Part shown: positions 4,804 to 7,391 of the stretch, in pieces
How positions within the stretch are numbered: position 1 is the first letter of the stretch
Layout: each line of letters opens with the position of its first letter
DNA from: CAYWMQ01 sp964459635
GTDB taxonomy: Bacteria > Patescibacteriota > Minisyncoccia > Phycocordibacterales > UBA12088
Direction: 5' to 3'
Assembly (NCBI GenBank): GCA_964459635.1
Contig: CAYWMQ010000040.1
Span: 1-7,391, forward strand
Length of the DNA stretch: 7,391 bases
Translations under genes and position numbers: made by a program
Notes under the pieces: model-generated
Seen by the model: only the letters and a program-made list of their open reading frames with translations
Databases searched by the model: none
Told to the model about the DNA's origin: nothing

Positions 4804-5493
4804 ACCGGTCTCGGTGCGGTAGGTGTGCGCTACCTTGAGCGTTACCTCGCGGAGCACGGCCGCTCGGCGGTCAATCTCGATGCCGACCTCTACCCGTACC
4901 GGGAGCGAAAAACCTTCCAAGCAACCGTGGCACATGCGGCAGGTGTGCTCGTCCCTGCGTCCCGGCTCGACACAGAGAGCACGTATGAGGAGCTTGCCGC
5001 ACTGCTTGGGAAGCCTTTCATTGCCAAAGCGGATATTAGCTCGCAAGGGCGCGATGTATTTTGCGTGGATTCGCCTGAAGTGCTCAAAGCCATACGTGCG
5101 CGTGCGGATACGCATGAGTTTTTTTTCCAAACATTCATCCCGCACGAGCATGACTGTCGGGTGCATGTGGTGGGCGGACGTGCCGTGGGTGGCTATGCGC
5201 GTGTGGCCGCAAAGGGGGACTTTCGCACCAATGTGCACTTGGGTGCGAGTATGCACCGGCTCTCTGCTCTGCATCGCGATGCTCTCTTTCCGCTTGCGGA
5301 ACAACTTGCGACCAAGCTCGATCTTGCTATCTGTGCCGTTGACTTCCTGCCGCATCGCAAGACGGGAGACGTGTATTTCGGCGAGGTGAACAGCAACCCG
5401 GGATGGTGTGCAGCCGATGCCGCTTTCACAGGGCTTGACGTAAGTGAGGCCGTCATTGACTACTTTGAGGCGCTGGCACATGGCATGGTATGA
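4804..5493 (+). CDS. RimK-like ATP-grasp ligase, C-terminal part (5' end in gap)
   Basis: 229 residues after the gap, ending at TGA 5491-5493. ATP-grasp ligases activate a carboxylate as an acyl-phosphate and join it to an amine or thiol. Visible features, numbered from the first base after the gap: RERKTFQATVAHAAGVLVP (33-51), the linker-to-lid start; PFIAK with ATP-binding K75; an SSQGRDVF glycine-containing loop; the hinge FFFQTFIP (106-113); DCRVHVVGGRAVGGYAR with D117, R119 and R133; the GDFRTNVHLGA segment with N143; D180 in CAVDF; and metal ligands E194 and N196 in FGEVNSNPG. This pattern is that of the RimK / LysX / MptN / GshB group. The substrate cannot be told from sequence. It overlaps the next gene by four bases (ATGA), implying coupled translation with a lipid kinase. 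Its own start is not seen. Confidence 0.88.
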   Translation, partial: TGLGAVGVRYLERYLAEHGRSAVNLDADLYPYRERKTFQATVAHAAGVLVPASRLDTESTYEELAALLGKPFIAKADISSQGRDVFCVDSPEVLKAIRARADTHEFFFQTFIPHEHDCRVHVVGGRAVGGYARVAAKGDFRTNVHLGASMHRLSALHRDALFPLAEQLATKLDLAICAVDFLPHRKTGDVYFGEVNSNPGWCAADAAFTGLDVSEAVIDYFEALAHGMV

Positions 5494-6026
5494 ATGAGCT
5501 TATCCGAAAAGCGATACATGTATCGGTGCTGGCGGCGCTTGCCGGCGCAGGGCTGCACTTTGGTGTGTCCGCTGTAGCCCTGCTTTGCATAAGCCTTTTT
5601 ACGCTTTTTGCAGCCGTGCGTGTCACGCGCGTACGCACTCACGCGCATCGCGTGCCGCGCGTGTCGTACGGAGAGCTGTTTCTTCCCATCGGGGTGCTGG
5701 CTGCGGCGTACGGGGCGCTACCCCATGAGCCTGTCACGTACCTCTATGCGCTCATGACGCTCGCCTTTGCAGATACCGGAGCGGCGCTCATCGGAGCGCG
5801 TATGACGCGCGGCGTGTACAGGCCCTGGGGCGAGCGCAAAACGTATGCGGGTTCCGGTGCATTTTTTCTGCTCACGCTTGGGTGCGGTGCTCTGCTCGGG
5901 TTGCCTCTCTTCGCGAGCATGGTCACGGCACTCTGCGCTACGCTTGCGGAAGCGTTCTTCCCGCGTGGTTCCGACAACGCTGCCGTGCCGCTCGTTATCG
6001 TGGGTGTGCTCCATGTACTTCTCTGA
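5490..6026 (+). CDS. Dolichol/phytol kinase-like (SEC59 family) membrane CTP-dependent kinase
   Basis: 178 residues with about six hydrophobic segments (roughly 9-26, 27-43, 63-78, 83-103, 121-140, 141-157, with a short one at 165-178). Family motifs in order: RKAIH (6-10), GELFLPIG (61-68), AFADTGAALIG (92-102), GERKTYAGS (114-122), and AEAFFPRGSDN followed by VPL (153-168). These match the dolichol kinase / phytol kinase / CDP-diglyceride-synthetase-like group, which phosphorylate polyprenols or related lipids, usually using CTP, within the membrane. The start ATG at 5490 overlaps the stop of the ATP-grasp gene as ATGA and gives the expected N-terminal RKxxH motif; no separate Shine-Dalgarno is evident. 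Which lipid is phosphorylated is unknown; salvage or activation of a polyprenol carrier is one inference. Confidence 0.82.
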   Translation: MNELIRKAIHVSVLAALAGAGLHFGVSAVALLCISLFTLFAAVRVTRVRTHAHRVPRVSYGELFLPIGVLAAAYGALPHEPVTYLYALMTLAFADTGAALIGARMTRGVYRPWGERKTYAGSGAFFLLTLGCGALLGLPLFASMVTALCATLAEAFFPRGSDNAAVPLVIVGVLHVLL

Positions 6027-6051
6027 ATGAGTGCGCTGGGTACCCCGCGTG

Positions 6052-6080
6052 TTGGGCTTCGTGCGACCCTGCGCTATACT
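6052..6080 (+). promoter_or_regulatory. Promoter of the S41 protease gene, TTGGGC-17 nt-TATACT, leaderless start
   Basis: A weak -35-like TTGGGC (6052-6057) lies 17 nt before TATACT (6075-6080). The -10 ends 7 nt before the ATG at 6088, so the transcript should begin at the start codon. No Shine-Dalgarno is present. Confidence 0.62.
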
Positions 6081-6087
6081 GCTTGGC

Positions 6088-7391
6088 ATGGACTCACGCC
6101 TGCGCTATGCGCCTCTCCTCGCACTTGTGTTCGTGGCCATATGTGCCGCCTTTGCCGGCGGTGTGTTTGTGGGGAGCGAGCGCGTACCGGTAGTTGCGGC
6201 GGTGGAAGGCGTACTCCACAAAGACGGGGACCCGCTCAGTGCACCTTTCGCAGATGGGGTCGAGGCACAGGAGCCGACCGATTTCATGCCCTTTTGGCGC
6301 ACGTGGAACACCCTTGAGCGCAAGTTCGTTCCTTTTGGCACAAGCACCGCTCTTGAGGTGAGTGATGAAAAAAAGGTCGAGCACGCGATCGCCGGCCTCG
6401 TGGCGAGCTATGGCGATCCGTACACCGTCTTTTTTCCAAAAGCGGAAGCGGAAGCTTTTAAGACGCTTGCGCGCGGCTCCCTTGAGGGTATCGGTGCCAT
6501 AATAGGCGAGCGAGAGGGCGCGCTTATCATCGTAGCGCCGCTTGAAAGATCACCGGCAGCGCTCGCGGGCATACTCGCGGGCGACAGACTCGACAGCATT
6601 GACGGGGAAGCGACTACGGGATTCACGGTCGAGCGCGCAGTGGAGCGGATACGCGGACCCTCGGGCAGTACCGTGACCCTTGGCATTGCGCGAGGTGAAG
6701 AGCCGGTCAAGCCTATCACCGTGACGCGCGGCACCATCGTGATACCGTCTACGGCTACGGCCGTCGTGCGGAAAGCGGTACCACTCAGTAGTCCCGGCGA
6801 ACCTGTGGCGAGCGGCACCTCGGAACGCACCGAAGAGCAAGACCTTTTTGTGCTCAAGCTGGTGAACTTTTCACAGACGAGCATCGACGCATTCAAGACA
6901 TCCCTCCTTGAGTACCATGCGCGCGACGTGGATGCGCTCATCATAGACCTGCGCGGCAATCCCGGGGGCTATATGGACGCGGCAGTGGACATGGCGAGCT
7001 GGTTCTTGCCGGAGGGTGCGGTGGTGGTGCGCGAGTACAGCGGGCCGCAAAAAGTGGAGAAGATACACCGAAGCAGAGGTCATGCGCTCTTTGGTGCGGA
7101 GGTGCCACACATGATACTGCTCGTGGACAAGGGCACCGCGAGTGCGGCGGAAATACTGGCTGCGGCATTGCGCGAACATGGCCTTGCCACTATCGTGGGT
7201 ACGCGCACCTTTGGCAAAGGATCCGTACAGGAGCTTGTGGATATCACGCCTGAGCTTGCGCTTAAAGTGACAGTTGCGCGGTGGTACACACCTGATGGCG
7301 TTTCCATATCGGACGGGGGCATCGTGCCCGACGTAGAGGTAAGCGGCGACGCTATTGCCGCCGCGACAAGCAGTGACCCCTGGCTCGACGC
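6088..7391 (+). CDS. CtpA-type carboxy-terminal processing protease, S41 family (3' partial)
   Basis: 434 complete codons are visible and the frame runs off the window. Residues 8-28 are an N-terminal membrane anchor, so the protease faces outside. Residues 98-117 include SYGDPYTVFFP, typical before the PDZ domain. The PDZ domain is at about 130-203 (LEGIGAIIG, PAALAGILAGDRLDSIDG, RIRGPSGSTVTL) and binds substrate C-termini. The catalytic core follows with DLRGNPGG (287-294), nucleophile S352 in GTASAAEI, K377 in TFGKGSVQ and Q381. The Ser-to-Lys spacing of 25 and Lys-to-Gln spacing of 4 match the S41 Ser-Lys-Gln triad. GGIVPDVEV (410-418) is the usual closing motif, so little more than a tail is missing. 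A Ser/Glu-rich insert at 233-250 lies between the PDZ domain and core. It probably degrades or trims envelope proteins. The ATG at 6088 fits the promoter and anchor. Confidence 0.93.
   Translation, partial: MDSRLRYAPLLALVFVAICAAFAGGVFVGSERVPVVAAVEGVLHKDGDPLSAPFADGVEAQEPTDFMPFWRTWNTLERKFVPFGTSTALEVSDEKKVEHAIAGLVASYGDPYTVFFPKAEAEAFKTLARGSLEGIGAIIGEREGALIIVAPLERSPAALAGILAGDRLDSIDGEATTGFTVERAVERIRGPSGSTVTLGIARGEEPVKPITVTRGTIVIPSTATAVVRKAVPLSSPGEPVASGTSERTEEQDLFVLKLVNFSQTSIDAFKTSLLEYHARDVDALIIDLRGNPGGYMDAAVDMASWFLPEGAVVVREYSGPQKVEKIHRSRGHALFGAEVPHMILLVDKGTASAAEILAAALREHGLATIVGTRTFGKGSVQELVDITPELALKVTVARWYTPDGVSISDGGIVPDVEVSGDAIAAATSSDPWLD

Noticed and set aside
4459..5481. 340-codon minus-strand ORF through the gap
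   Set aside because: It is antisense to enolase and the ATP-grasp gene and open only because N codons are read as X. It shows no recognisable domain.
6408..6959. 183-codon minus-strand ORF, very rich in Ser, Pro and Arg
   Set aside because: It is a codon-bias shadow of the S41 protease, whose frame has a complete Ser-Lys-Gln triad and PDZ domain.
1..7391. CRISPR array, tRNA, rRNA, insertion sequence or phage genes
   Set aside because: No regularly spaced repeats with unique spacers, no cloverleaf in the short spacers, no transposase or integrase motifs and no terminal inverted repeats were seen.

Overview
The window is a GC-rich, gene-dense bacterial fragment. It looks like a member of the Candidate Phyla Radiation (Patescibacteria), most likely Parcubacteria in the broad sense. 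Two things point that way: a secreted protein ending in an Ig-like domain of the type common there, and a membrane-anchored Gmad2-GerMN protein carrying a small Cys-containing N-terminal segment. TGA acts as an ordinary stop codon, which argues against the UGA-recoding Gracilibacteria/SR1 lineages. The assignment rests on protein style alone, since no rRNA is present. The sequence contains a run of exactly 100 N (4704-4803), a typical scaffolding gap.

Layout. Positions 1-924 hold the 3' part of a secreted fibronectin type III / Ig-like protein (+). A short convergent spacer follows, with a hairpin and a degenerate heptanucleotide array. Positions 1011-1961 (-) encode a membrane-anchored Gmad2-GerMN protein. 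A 154-nt divergent spacer holds a 16-bp perfect palindrome, a hairpin flanked by direct repeats, and a promoter for a small single-pass membrane protein (2116-2490, +). A 51-residue ORF with a perfect Shine-Dalgarno lies at 2568-2723 (-), divergent from an RlmB/TrmH-like RNA 2'-O-methyltransferase (2804-3568, +). An intrinsic terminator separates this from enolase (3706 to the gap, +). After the gap come the C-terminal three quarters or so of a RimK-like ATP-grasp ligase (4804-5493) and, overlapping it by ATGA, a membrane kinase of the dolichol/phytol kinase (SEC59-like) family (5490-6026). A CtpA-type S41 serine protease (6088 to the end) runs off the window.

How the genes relate. Enolase (glycolysis) and the methyltransferase (rRNA/tRNA modification) are housekeeping genes with their own promoters. 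The ATP-grasp ligase and the lipid kinase are translationally coupled and probably act together, but on an unknown substrate. The FN3 protein, the GerMN protein, the small membrane protein and the protease are all cell-envelope functions. No mobile element, CRISPR array, tRNA or rRNA was found.

The most distinctive signal is regulatory. Four plus-strand genes have a TANNNT -10 box ending 6-7 nt before the ATG and no Shine-Dalgarno, so their transcripts should be leaderless. The 51-codon ORF is the opposite case, with a perfect Shine-Dalgarno. I do not see a clearly new multi-gene system here. The single long reading frame across the N-run is an artefact joining two different genes.
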